Shown here one piece after another: positions 1 through 7,872 of a stretch of 10,400 nucleotides of DNA (positions within the stretch are counted from its first letter, which is position 1; each line of letters begins with the position of its first letter). This stretch comes from an uncultured Verrucomicrobiales bacterium (GTDB lineage Bacteria; Verrucomicrobiota; Verrucomicrobiia; Verrucomicrobiales; Akkermansiaceae). The notes under the pieces were generated by a model. The model saw only the letters and a program-made list of their open reading frames with translations. It did no database searches and had not been told where the DNA came from. Made by a program: the position numbers and the translations under genes. The stretch covers positions 1-10,400 of the forward strand of contig CALLBE010000090.1 of NCBI GenBank assembly GCA_938001985.1, read 5' to 3'.

Positions 1-4
1 GAAT

Positions 5-721
5 ATGAAAAAGTTAAGGTTGATTCTATACGCACTTTTCCTAGCTATTGGGTTCGCAACCCCAGTTGTGGAGATTCCAACCAGCCCTAAGGCCGAAAAG
101 TGTATTGCTAGTGTTGAGCCTGCTTTGAAAAAAGAATTAAAAGCACTCGGCCTTGAGTATGGGGCGCCTTTGTTTATCCGTATTTTTAAAGAGCCTGGGG
201 TTCTGGAAGTCTGGTTAGAATCAGAGGAGGGCGTGTTTATAAACTTTAAGAACTATAAGATAGCAGCCTTGTCGGGAGGCCTGGGACCAAAGCTAAAAGA
301 GGGTGATAAGCAAGGTCCCGAGGGGTTCTATTTTGTCAACGCCAAGCGTCTCAATCCTTGGAGCCGGTATCATCTTTCTTTTAATATCGGCTATCCGAAT
401 GAATATGATCGCTTTCATGGGCGAACTGGCAACGCATTGATGGTTCATGGTAAGCGGATTTCTATTGGCTGCTACGCGATGACGGACCCTTATATGAATG
501 AAATCTATGCCTTGGCGGTCGCTGCGCTGAAATCTGGACAGCCCTTTTTTCGAGTGCATTCTTTTCCCTTCAAGCTCGAGAGCGAGGCTTTAGAAAAATA
601 TAAGGAGCGCTCTTGGTATTCGTTTTGGGTCAACCTCAAGGAAGGTTACGATTATTTTAATCAGCATAAAAAACCTCCGTCAGTGGAGGTTCTTAAGGGC
701 AAGTATATTTTCACCCCCTGA
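5..721 (+). CDS. YafK/DpaA-like L,D-transpeptidase-fold (YkuD) exported protein
   Basis: Predicted periplasmic cell-wall enzyme. Residues 1 to about 20 form a signal peptide (KK followed by a hydrophobic stretch). The catalytic signature is at residues 148-156, with His148-Gly149 and nucleophile Cys156 in HGKRISIGC, followed by YAMTDPYMNEIY. The preceding FHGRTGNALMV and this tail are typical of the YafK branch of the YkuD family rather than of classical cross-linking transpeptidases. E. coli YafK (DpaA) is about the same length and cleaves the bond between Braun lipoprotein and peptidoglycan; whether this protein hydrolyses or transfers is inference. ATG at position 5 is the first visible start and fits the signal peptide, but only four bases precede it, so its promoter and any longer start lie outside the window. 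It is separated from the respiratory operon by 218 bases and a likely terminator, so functional linkage is unlikely. Confidence 0.9.
   Translation: MKKLRLILYALFLAIGFATPVVEIPTSPKAEKCIASVEPALKKELKALGLEYGAPLFIRIFKEPGVLEVWLESEEGVFINFKNYKIAALSGGLGPKLKEGDKQGPEGFYFVNAKRLNPWSRYHLSFNIGYPNEYDRFHGRTGNALMVHGKRISIGCYAMTDPYMNEIYALAVAALKSGQPFFRVHSFPFKLESEALEKYKERSWYSFWVNLKEGYDYFNQHKKPPSVEVLKGKYIFTP
666..691 (-). terminator. Possible minus-strand intrinsic terminator inside the 3' end of the YafK-like gene
   Basis: A perfect 7-bp inverted repeat, AACCTCC (672-678) and GGAGGTT (685-691), encloses a 6-base loop. On the minus strand the second arm runs straight into a T-run, the complement of the A-run beginning near 666, which is the classic layout of a Rho-independent terminator. 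On the plus strand there is no T-run after the hairpin. No minus-strand gene is visible in the window that it would terminate, so it may be chance or may limit antisense transcription. Confidence 0.35.
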
Positions 722-800
722 GGAGGTGGGGAGTGTTGGTGAAATTATAGAGATGTCTTTCTGTTGAGGTTGTAAACCTTATAAATAAAGGGTAAATCGG

Positions 801-834
801 CTTTTATTGAGACTCTATTTCAATAAAAGTTTTT
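801..834 (+). terminator. Probable Rho-independent terminator after the YafK-like gene
   Basis: A perfect 10-bp inverted repeat, CTTTTATTGA (801-810) and TCAATAAAAG (820-829), has a 9-base loop and is followed at once by five T (830-834). It lies about 80 bases after the stop of the YafK-like gene and upstream of the ACIII operon, so it would separate the two transcription units. The stem is AT-rich and therefore weak, which lowers confidence. Confidence 0.6.
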
Positions 835-855
835 AATTAAAAAGGAAAAAAAAAG

Positions 856-883
856 TTGCCTCAAGGGTAATTATGAGGATACT
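856..883 (+). promoter_or_regulatory. Tentative sigma70-type promoter for the ACIII operon
   Basis: TTGCCT (856-861, 4 of 6 to TTGACA) and GATACT (878-883, 4 of 6 to TATAAT) are separated by 16 bases. An A-rich tract (about 838-854) lies directly upstream, like an UP element. Initiation near 890 would give a leader of about 50 bases before actA. The site lies just after the probable terminator, where an operon promoter is expected, but each box is imperfect and the host's promoter consensus is unknown. Confidence 0.3.
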
Positions 884-939
884 TCCTGACCCAAGCAGAA
901 CTTGTAATTATGGTGATGGTGGGATAAATTATTGGAGCT

Positions 940-1677
940 ATGGCAAACGTATTTCCTCGATGGACAAATTTTGTGCCGATTAAAATCGCGCTATGTATAG
1001 TTATGGTCGTTGCTGCGGCGATAACGTTTTTTGTATACTATGCGAATCCGGAAGCTCAGCGCGTCGGTTATCAACCAACTCAGCCAATCCCTTTTAGTCA
1101 CGTGGTTCACGCGGGTCAGTTGGGTATGGATTGTCGCTACTGTCACTCTTTTGTAGAGGAGTCAGGTCACGCGAACGTTCCTTCGGCAAATACGTGTTGG
1201 AACTGTCACCAGCATGTTAAGACAGATTCTCCGAAGTTAGAGCCATTGAGAGCGGCTGTTGATAAGAATTTTGAAGGTTATACGGGCGCTCCTATTGAGT
1301 GGGTGAAGGTTCATAATTCTCCAGATTATGTGAAATTTGATCACTCGGCACACGTGAATAGAGGTGTGTCTTGTGTTTCCTGTCACGGTCGAATTGATGA
1401 GATGGAAGTCGTTCATCAGGATCAATCACACACCATGGGTTGGTGTTTAGATTGTCACCGTGCACCTGAAAATCATCTTCGCCCAATCGAAGAGGTTACG
1501 AATATGGCGTATGACGCTGAAGAGTATTTGAAGACAGAAGCTGGTCAGAAGCTCGTGGAGCATGCTGAGGCTTGTGGTTATAAAGCGTCGATTACCAATC
1601 AGCAGGAGTTGGGCGCTTTCTTAAGGTCGCAGTGGACGATTGGTCCGAAAGAGAGTTGTTTCACCTGTCACCGTTAA
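940..1677 (+). CDS. actA: ACIII subunit ActA, membrane-anchored pentaheme cytochrome c
   Basis: Periplasmic multihaem electron carrier of Alternative Complex III; it takes electrons from the ActB iron-sulfur clusters towards a cytochrome c or oxidase. Five CXXCH haem c sites are visible: Cys65-His69, Cys86-His90, Cys145-His149, Cys169-His173 and Cys240-His244. One hydrophobic segment (about residues 14-34) serves as an N-terminal membrane anchor, with the haem domain outside. Histidines between the sites, for example in PFSHVVH and FDHSAHV, are candidate distal axial ligands. The fifth site lies at the extreme C-terminus, one residue before the stop. Length (245) and haem count fit the ActA family. 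ATG 940 is chosen because the in-frame ATG at 910 runs into a stop at 925. A GGAG lies only two bases before the start, an unusually short spacing. First gene of the operon, 24 bases before actB. Confidence 0.95.
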   Translation: MANVFPRWTNFVPIKIALCIVMVVAAAITFFVYYANPEAQRVGYQPTQPIPFSHVVHAGQLGMDCRYCHSFVEESGHANVPSANTCWNCHQHVKTDSPKLEPLRAAVDKNFEGYTGAPIEWVKVHNSPDYVKFDHSAHVNRGVSCVSCHGRIDEMEVVHQDQSHTMGWCLDCHRAPENHLRPIEEVTNMAYDAEEYLKTEAGQKLVEHAEACGYKASITNQQELGAFLRSQWTIGPKESCFTCHR

Positions 1678-1701
1678 TCCTAAAAATATCTAAAAGACGA
1701 A

Positions 1702-4700
1702 ATGAGCAAGCACAAGTGGAGTCATCCTAAATCTAATGAAGCATCGACCACGGCGTGGAGGAGTGCAGGTCAGTTAGAGGATACTAAAGAGTTTCGTAAC
1801 TGGATGGATCGTGAGTTTCCTCAAGGTGCAGCCGAGTTGGAGATTGATGATGACGGGACCAGTCGCCGTAATTTCCTTCAGTTAATGGGTGGCGCAACTG
1901 CGCTTGCAGGCTTTGGTTTGACCTCATGCCGTCGTCCAGAAAAGTATGTTCAACCTTATGCGGATGCTCCTGAGTGGGTGATCCCTGGTAAGCCTACTCA
2001 TTATGCGTCAGTGATTCCTGGTGCTTTTGATGTGACGCCTGTTGTGGTTGTTTCTCATGAGGCTCGTCCAACTAAGTTGGAGCCCAATAAACTGCACCCA
2101 TCAGGTTCTGGTGTGGCAGCAACTGAGCAAGCAAGCATTTTAGATTTATATGACCCAAGTCGTTCAAAGGCATTCCTTTGCAAAGGTGAGGTGATTAGCC
2201 GTGAAACTTTCAATACTGAATTTAAAAAGGCAGTTGAGGGTAAGAAGGTTGCTGTGTTGACGGATGACTTGAACTCGCCAACTAGGCAGCGTTTGAGTCA
2301 AGCTTCTGAGGCTAAGTTTTATTCATACAACGCAACTAAAGGTTTTGCGAATCGCAAGGCTATTGAAGAGGCGTTTGGTGAGAATATTGATCTTTCTTAT
2401 GACTTCTCAAAAGCGAAGCGTATTCTTTCTTTAGATGCGGATTTCTTAGGGACAGAAACTCAAGGGAGTGTTCAAGGTTATTACGATAATCGTAAGGTTG
2501 AGGGCAATGACTACCGTCAGAAGAAGACGGTTGAGGATTTAAACCGTCTTTATGTGGTTGAGGGTCCTTATTCCTTAACGGGTGGAATGGCGGATCACCG
2601 TCTTCGTATTGCGCCTTCACAAGTTATCAAGGTTGCTTCTTTGATTGCTAAGGAGCTTGGTGCTTCGGTTAAGGGTTGTGATTATAGTTCGCTTACTACG
2701 TTCCAGAAGAAATGGGCGAAAGGTTGTGCTAAAGATTTAAAAGAAAACAAAGGTCAATCCGTTGTGGTTGCTGGTCTTCGTCAAAGTAAAGAGCTTCAAT
2801 TGTTGGCCTTTGCGATTAACGAAGTGCTAGGTGCTTACGGTTCAGCCGTGAAAACGCTACAAGCTGAGCGCAAAGGCTTCGGCACATTGGAAGATTTGAT
2901 CGCTGATGTTAAAGCAGGTAAAGTGGATGCTGTTGTTTCAACGACGCCTTCAAACCCTGTTTATAATGCGCCAACGAACTTGGAATTTAGCAAGACGCTC
3001 AAAGAGAACGAAGTTGCTCTGATTTCTCTGGGTCTTTATAATAACGCAACGGCGAATTGCGCAGATCTTCATGCTCCAATTGCTCACCCGCTTGAGCAAT
3101 GGAATGATTACCGCAGTGGTGATGGCACTTACACGATTTCTCAGCCATTGATTCTACCATTGCATGGTGGAGTTTCTGAGATCGAAGTGATTTCTGCTAT
3201 TGATAATAAAGGTGACTTTGCTGCAGTTGAATCTGGAAACGCAGCTGGCCTGACTCAAGTTCGTGAGACTTTCAATCAAGTTGCTAAGAGCATTGATGAT
3301 AAGATTTGGAAGCAAGCGCTTCGTGATGGTTTTGTAGCTGGAACGGCGGTTGAAGCTTCTGCTTCATTGAATTTAGCTTCGGTTAAAGTGAAGGATGCGC
3401 CTGCGCTTCCTGTTGCTAAGAATGGTCAATTAGAGCTTGTGTTCGTAACGGACTCTTCTGTTCTAGACGGACGTGGAATCAACAACCCTTGGTTGCAAGA
3501 AGCTCCAGATCCAGTGAGCAAAATCACTTGGGATAACGCGGCTTACATTTCACCAAAAACAGCTAAAGATTTGGGCATCTACGACAAGATCGTTGAGTTG
3601 GCTCCTAAATCAAACTTAGTTGATAACTTTGGAGCTAAAATCGGTCCTGAGATCGAAAAAGCTAAAATCACTGACACTAAAGATTGGGAGAGTGGTAAGC
3701 GTACCGCTCCTGTAATCGAGGTTGAGTGCAATGGTCATAAGCTGAAGTTCCCTGTTATGATCGCTTTCGGTCAAGCTGAGGGGGTGATCGCTATCCCAAC
3801 TGGCTATGGTCAAGGGTATGACGAGAACTACTGGAGACAGTGGGAAGAAAAAGACTTTTGGTATATCGGAACTGGTAAAAATGATCCAGATCTTGTCGAT
3901 GTAACGACAGGGTTGGCTCCTAAGGAAAACACAACATTAGTGGGTGTTAACCGTGGATTCAATGTGAACCCGTTCCGCTCTGTTGATTCTGATTACATCG
4001 CTTCAAGTGTTTCTTTAGAAATCCGCCCTGAGCGTTATAAAGTTGCTCAAACGCAAGAGCACCACGCTATGTACGGTCGTGCGTTAGCGCGTGAGATCTC
4101 AACGTACGGTGGTGATTTCAACAAGAGCCTTAAGAAGGTTAAGAAGCAAGGTGCTGATTCACACGCTCCTGAGAACATCTCTCTTTATAAGCAAAGAGGT
4201 TCAACTGAGTGGTGGAAAAAAGACAGCAATGGTCAACAGACCGCACTTTTATCAGATAAGGTTCACCAGTGGGCAATGACCATTGACTTGAACGTTTGTA
4301 ATGGCTGTAACGCTTGTTTAGTAGCTTGTCAGGCTGAGAATAACATTCCTATTGTGGGTAAAGAGCAAGTGGCTCGTGGTCGTGAGATGCACTGGGTTCG
4401 TATGGACCGCTACTTTGCTAAGATGGAGTATCATGGTGAAGAGCCATCTGCGGATAAAGGAGACGTTGATAACGTTGAGATGATTCCACAGCCTGTGGCT
4501 TGTTCACAGTGTGAGAGTGCTCCGTGTGAGACAGTTTGCCCGGTGAATGCTACCGTTCACAGTGAAGAAGGTTTGAACACAATGGCTTATAACCGTTGTA
4601 TTGGTACTCGTTACTGTGCGAATAACTGTCCTTATAAAGTTCGTCGCTTTAACTTCTTTGATTACAACAAGCGCAACCCTCTGATTGATAAGAACCTTTA

Positions 4701-5160
4701 CAAAGGTCCTGCAGGGAAGAAGCAAGTTGAGACCGGTGCTCACCTACAGCGCAACCCGAACGTTTCTGTTCGTATGCGTGGTGTGATGGAGAAATGTACT
4801 TACTGTGTTCAGCGTTTAGAAATGGCTAAGATCAAGCAGAAACAAGTGCTTAAGAGCAAAGTTTATGCAAGTGGCAAGCCTTCACACGAAATCAAGATTA
4901 AGCACGAAGACTTGAGAGTTTCAGCCAATGAGGTTAAAGTGGCTTGTCAATCGGCTTGTCCATCAGAAGCGATTAAGTTTGGTAACTTGTTGAATGAGAA
5001 AGATGACGTGAATGCAGCTAAGGCTTCTAAGCGTAACTACGATCTTCTTAACTACCTTAATACAAAACCAAGAACCTCATATTTGGCTCGTGTTAAGAAT
5101 CCGTATAAGTATATGCCAGATGCTAAATACATCGGTAATGTCACAGTAGACATGCACTAA
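1702..5160 (+). CDS. actB: ACIII subunit ActB, fused molybdopterin-oxidoreductase-like and 4-cluster ferredoxin protein
   Basis: Large periplasmic iron-sulfur subunit that carries electrons from the quinol site to the haems. The N-terminus is an extended Tat-type leader: a WRS...REFPQGA segment (about 19-43), twin arginine in SRRNFLQLMG (from 54), and a lipobox LTSC ending at Cys76, so the mature protein is probably a lipoprotein. Residues about 80-840 resemble a molybdopterin oxidoreductase large subunit; in characterised ACIII this part binds no molybdenum cofactor. The C-terminal ferredoxin part has four cysteine groups: 866/869/872/876, 934/937/942/946, 966/972/976 and 1032/1035/1082/1086. 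In the third group Thr969 replaces a cysteine (CIGTRYCANNCP), which accounts for the known [3Fe-4S] cluster beside three [4Fe-4S]. Length 1152 is ordinary or slightly long for the fused form. No clear Shine-Dalgarno precedes the ATG. actC follows after 28 bases. Confidence 0.96.
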   Translation: MSKHKWSHPKSNEASTTAWRSAGQLEDTKEFRNWMDREFPQGAAELEIDDDGTSRRNFLQLMGGATALAGFGLTSCRRPEKYVQPYADAPEWVIPGKPTHYASVIPGAFDVTPVVVVSHEARPTKLEPNKLHPSGSGVAATEQASILDLYDPSRSKAFLCKGEVISRETFNTEFKKAVEGKKVAVLTDDLNSPTRQRLSQASEAKFYSYNATKGFANRKAIEEAFGENIDLSYDFSKAKRILSLDADFLGTETQGSVQGYYDNRKVEGNDYRQKKTVEDLNRLYVVEGPYSLTGGMADHRLRIAPSQVIKVASLIAKELGASVKGCDYSSLTTFQKKWAKGCAKDLKENKGQSVVVAGLRQSKELQLLAFAINEVLGAYGSAVKTLQAERKGFGTLEDLIADVKAGKVDAVVSTTPSNPVYNAPTNLEFSKTLKENEVALISLGLYNNATANCADLHAPIAHPLEQWNDYRSGDGTYTISQPLILPLHGGVSEIEVISAIDNKGDFAAVESGNAAGLTQVRETFNQVAKSIDDKIWKQALRDGFVAGTAVEASASLNLASVKVKDAPALPVAKNGQLELVFVTDSSVLDGRGINNPWLQEAPDPVSKITWDNAAYISPKTAKDLGIYDKIVELAPKSNLVDNFGAKIGPEIEKAKITDTKDWESGKRTAPVIEVECNGHKLKFPVMIAFGQAEGVIAIPTGYGQGYDENYWRQWEEKDFWYIGTGKNDPDLVDVTTGLAPKENTTLVGVNRGFNVNPFRSVDSDYIASSVSLEIRPERYKVAQTQEHHAMYGRALAREISTYGGDFNKSLKKVKKQGADSHAPENISLYKQRGSTEWWKKDSNGQQTALLSDKVHQWAMTIDLNVCNGCNACLVACQAENNIPIVGKEQVARGREMHWVRMDRYFAKMEYHGEEPSADKGDVDNVEMIPQPVACSQCESAPCETVCPVNATVHSEEGLNTMAYNRCIGTRYCANNCPYKVRRFNFFDYNKRNPLIDKNLYKGPAGKKQVETGAHLQRNPNVSVRMRGVMEKCTYCVQRLEMAKIKQKQVLKSKVYASGKPSHEIKIKHEDLRVSANEVKVACQSACPSEAIKFGNLLNEKDDVNAAKASKRNYDLLNYLNTKPRTSYLARVKNPYKYMPDAKYIGNVTVDMH

Positions 5161-5188
5161 TCTATAGAACTTTTAATTAATTTAGGAA

Positions 5189-6661
5189 ATGGCAGACGCA
5201 ATACAGTCAAATAATAAGCCGAAGCTTCCAGTTCTGGAACGTGAAAAGCTGATCTTAAACGGACGCTCAATGAATTGGATCACTGAGCGAGTCTGTGGAA
5301 TCATTGAGAACCCTCAGCCAGCACTTTGGTGGGTTCTGTTTATACCTTCATTCATTATCGCGATCGTCGGTCTTGGATTTGGTCTTACGTATTTGGTTTC
5401 CACCGGTGTGGGTGTTTGGGGTAACTCCAACCGTACCATGTGGGGATGGCCAATTGTTAACTTCATTTTCTGGATTGGTATCGGTCACGCCGGAACACTG
5501 ATTTCAGCGATTCTGTTCTTAACGAGACAAAATTGGAGAACTTCGATTAACCGAGCGGCAGAGGCGATGACTATTTTCGCTGTTTGTTGTGCTGGTATCT
5601 TCCCTGTATTCCACGTAGGTCGTGTTTGGTTTGCTTGGTTCTTGGCTCCAATTCCAAATGCGAATGCAATTTGGCAGAACTTTAAGTCGCCTCTTTTATG
5701 GGATGTATTTGCGGTTTCAACTTACTTCACCGTTTCTCTTATCTTCTGGTATTTAGGGATGGTTCCAGATTTGGCTACGATTCGTGATCGTGCTAAAAAA
5801 GGAAGTATTAGGAAGTTTTTATACGGTCTATTCGCTCTCGGTTGGAGAGGTGGTAACCGTCAGTGGTCTCACTATGAAATGGCTTACCTTCTTTTAGCGG
5901 CTCTTTCTACGCCATTGGTACTCTCGGTACACTCCATCGTATCTTTTGACTGTGCGACGTCGATTGTTCCAGGGTGGCATACAACTATTTTCCCACCTTA
6001 CTTCGTAGCAGGTGCTGTATTCGGTGGTTTTGCGATGGTATTGACCATCATGGTGCCGGCTCGATACATCTATGGGTTACAGGATTTAATCACTCGTAAG
6101 CACATCGACAACATGGCTAAGATTATTCTAACCACAGGTACGATTGTGGGTTACGCCTACTTGATGGAGCTCTTCGTAGCTTTCTACTCAGGTGCTAAAT
6201 ACGAGATGGCAGCCTTCACTTACCGTATTACAGGTCCTTATGCATGGGCTTATATCTTAATGATGAGCTTGAACGTTCTTTCTCCACAGCTGTTTTGGTG
6301 GAAGTCTCTCCGTGAAAACCTTTGGGTTGTGATGGGTGTTTCCATGTGTGTGAACATTGGCATGTGGTTCGAGCGATTTGTAATTATCGTCACGACACTC
6401 CCTCGTATGTTCCTACCTGGTGACTGGAAGTATTACGATCCATCACCTGTTGATATCATGACCTTCATCGGAACGATTGGGCTGTTTTTGACTCTTTTCT
6501 TACTTTTCTTGAAGTTCTTACCATGTATTAACATTGCTGAGGTGAAGTGGACGCTCCTGGAATCAGATCCTCATCATGAAGATAAGGAAGAGCTAGAGGA
6601 CAAAGGGGTAAAGGTTGAGCGCCCTTATCAAGTAGAACTAGATACAAACAAGCCTGTTTAA
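5189..6661 (+). CDS. actC: ACIII subunit ActC, NrfD/PsrC-like quinol-oxidising membrane protein
   Basis: Integral membrane subunit of the NrfD/PsrC family and the main quinol-oxidation subunit in characterised ACIII. About ten membrane spans are readable: 46-70, 88-111, 127-153, 171-191, 231-250, 268-290, 309-333, 347-367, 378-402 and 421-445. The N-terminal 45 residues and an acidic, charged C-terminal tail (about 450-490, rich in E/D/K) lie outside the membrane. Conserved-looking polar residues within spans include His100, His142 (in FHVGRVWF) and Asp172 (in LLWDVF). By position the latter two probably correspond to the histidine and aspartate discussed for quinol binding and proton transfer in the family; that equivalence is by eye. 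The start ATG follows TTTAGGAA, a short-spaced purine stretch. Placed directly after actB, whose iron-sulfur domain should dock on it. Confidence 0.95.
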   Translation: MADAIQSNNKPKLPVLEREKLILNGRSMNWITERVCGIIENPQPALWWVLFIPSFIIAIVGLGFGLTYLVSTGVGVWGNSNRTMWGWPIVNFIFWIGIGHAGTLISAILFLTRQNWRTSINRAAEAMTIFAVCCAGIFPVFHVGRVWFAWFLAPIPNANAIWQNFKSPLLWDVFAVSTYFTVSLIFWYLGMVPDLATIRDRAKKGSIRKFLYGLFALGWRGGNRQWSHYEMAYLLLAALSTPLVLSVHSIVSFDCATSIVPGWHTTIFPPYFVAGAVFGGFAMVLTIMVPARYIYGLQDLITRKHIDNMAKIILTTGTIVGYAYLMELFVAFYSGAKYEMAAFTYRITGPYAWAYILMMSLNVLSPQLFWWKSLRENLWVVMGVSMCVNIGMWFERFVIIVTTLPRMFLPGDWKYYDPSPVDIMTFIGTIGLFLTLFLLFLKFLPCINIAEVKWTLLESDPHHEDKEELEDKGVKVERPYQVELDTNKPV

Positions 6662-6684
6662 TTTAACCTGATCTTTATAGAATT

Positions 6685-7239
6685 GTGACTAAAAAAATCA
6701 AAAGAGTTTACGGTTATCTGGCCGAATTTGAAACCGCTTCTAAGCTTTATAAAGGCGCGGAGAAGGTTAGAGATGCTGGATTTAAGAAGTGGGATTGTTA
6801 CTCACCTTACCCACTGCATGGTCTGGATCATGCGATGGGGCTGAAGCGTTCAGTGCTGCCATTCTTTGTATTCTTTGGCGGCTTGATCGGTTTCTGTACC
6901 GCAGTGGCATTGGCTTATGGTACGCAGGTGATGATTTACCCTACCGTTGTTCAAGCTAAGCCGGCGAACCTTGCAACGATTGCAGCGTTTTTCCCAATCA
7001 TGTTTGAGTTGACTATTTTACTATCAGGTTTCACGACCTTGTTTGGTGTGTTGGCTCTTATGGGTCTGCCTCGTTTGAATCACCCATTGTTTGCGAGCAA
7101 GCAGTTCCAGAAGGCAACCGATGATAAGTTTTTTATTGCGATTGAAGTGAGAGATTCGAACTTTAATAAAGAGGAAACTAAGGCATTACTTGAGGGTGCT
7201 GGTGGGTCAAATATCGAACTTGTTGAAGAAGAAATCTAA
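6685..7239 (+). CDS. actD: ACIII subunit ActD, DUF3341 two-span membrane protein
   Basis: Small membrane subunit of ACIII of the DUF3341 family; no redox cofactor is known or visible. The N-terminal soluble part (1-55) carries the family pattern YGYLAEFETASKL, then KKWDCYSPYPLHGLD. Two hydrophobic spans follow (about 56-79 and 99-127), separated by a short loop containing YPTVVQAKP. The C-terminal part (130-184) contains LPRLNHPLF and ends in an acidic tail. It starts with GTG at 6685; the next in-frame ATG lies inside the protein past the conserved N-terminal motif, so GTG is preferred. No Shine-Dalgarno is visible, so translation may depend on coupling to actC, 23 bases upstream. Length 184 is normal. 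In known structures ActD packs against the NrfD-like bundles; its function remains structural or unknown. Confidence 0.92.
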   Translation: MTKKIKRVYGYLAEFETASKLYKGAEKVRDAGFKKWDCYSPYPLHGLDHAMGLKRSVLPFFVFFGGLIGFCTAVALAYGTQVMIYPTVVQAKPANLATIAAFFPIMFELTILLSGFTTLFGVLALMGLPRLNHPLFASKQFQKATDDKFFIAIEVRDSNFNKEETKALLEGAGGSNIELVEEEI

Positions 7240-7245
7240 AAGATT

Positions 7246-7854
7246 ATGTTACGTATTTTCTCTATTGTATTTATAGCCGTTATCACCCTTGTTGTGGGTG
7301 TTCTCGGATTCCGTGGTGAGAAGTTCTCTGAACCACCAAGACGTCTTTTCCCTGATATGGATGAGATGGACTATGTTGATGCTCAAACCAACAGCAGCTA
7401 TTTTGCTGATGGGATGGGTGCAAGAATCCCAGTGGCAGGAACTCAGCCTCGTGGTTTTGAGAATGGTGGCGATGTTCAGTTTTCTGGCGACGCGACTTAT
7501 TACACCTCAGGAGCGATTGGTGATTACTTTGGAAATGGCCTTCCTGAAGAGCTAGAATTGGATAAAGAGAGCGTCGTTGCCCTCGTTAACCGTGGTAAAG
7601 AGCGTTATGCGATTTACTGTGCGGTTTGTCATGGTGAAGGTGCCGATGGTAAGGGTATTGTAACCAACTATCAGTTCCCAAATGTGGCCAACTTATTGGA
7701 ATCTCGTTTTGCTTCCAATACCTATCCGGATGGACAACTTTTTAATGTGATCAGTGAGGGTAAAGGCCTCATGAGTGGATATGCTTATAATATCCCAGTG
7801 AAAGATCGTTGGGCAATCATCGCGTATATTCGTTCACTACAAGCAGCTAAATAA
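7246..7854 (+). CDS. actE: ACIII subunit ActE, monohaem cytochrome c
   Basis: Periplasmic monohaem cytochrome c of ACIII, the likely exit point for electrons. One CXXCH site is present at Cys125-His129 (CAVCH, followed by GEGADGKG). Met176 in GLMSGY is the probable distal ligand, and the C-terminal WAIIAYIRSLQ helix is typical of class I cytochromes. Residues about 4-22 are hydrophobic and act as a signal or anchor. There is no cysteine before Cys125, so the lipobox reported for ActE of characterised complexes is absent, and the protein is either anchored by an uncleaved N-terminal helix or released by signal peptidase I. An N-terminal segment before the haem domain (EPPRRLFPDMDEMDYVDAQ) matches the family's usual start. 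It begins six bases after the actD stop and in the same frame; ATG 7246 is the only sensible start. Confidence 0.93.
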   Translation: MLRIFSIVFIAVITLVVGVLGFRGEKFSEPPRRLFPDMDEMDYVDAQTNSSYFADGMGARIPVAGTQPRGFENGGDVQFSGDATYYTSGAIGDYFGNGLPEELELDKESVVALVNRGKERYAIYCAVCHGEGADGKGIVTNYQFPNVANLLESRFASNTYPDGQLFNVISEGKGLMSGYAYNIPVKDRWAIIAYIRSLQAAK

Positions 7855-7872
7855 GAATAATAATAATTTATC

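Noticed and set aside
709..732. C-run/G-run pairing around the stop of the YafK-like gene as its terminator
   Set aside because: The possible stem is only four or five pairs with several registers and no T-run follows; the hairpin at 801-834 is a better candidate.
910..927. In-frame upstream ATG before actA that might extend the protein or be a leader peptide
   Set aside because: It encodes only MVMVG and then TAA; there is no ribosome site and no attenuator-like structure around it, so ATG 940 stands and the short frame is probably chance.
722..939. Riboswitch, tRNA or small RNA in the intergenic region
   Set aside because: Apart from the terminator hairpin, the A-tract and weak promoter boxes, I see no recognisable RNA fold or conserved motif.
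2360..2620. Minus-strand open frame inside actB
   Set aside because: It lies wholly antisense to a strongly conserved gene and shows no recognisable protein motif or start signal. The same applies to minus-strand frames at 293-559, 3616-3813 and 4504-4743.
1702..5160. ActB as a catalytic molybdoenzyme such as formate dehydrogenase, polysulfide or nitrate reductase
   Set aside because: The fused C-terminal ferredoxin part with the Thr-substituted motif, the extended Tat leader and the actABCDEF order identify ACIII, whose molybdopterin-like domain has no cofactor in characterised members.
7855..7869. AATAATAATAA run before actF as a functional short repeat
   Set aside because: Only about three units long in an AT-rich gap; too short to call a repeat or phase-variation tract.
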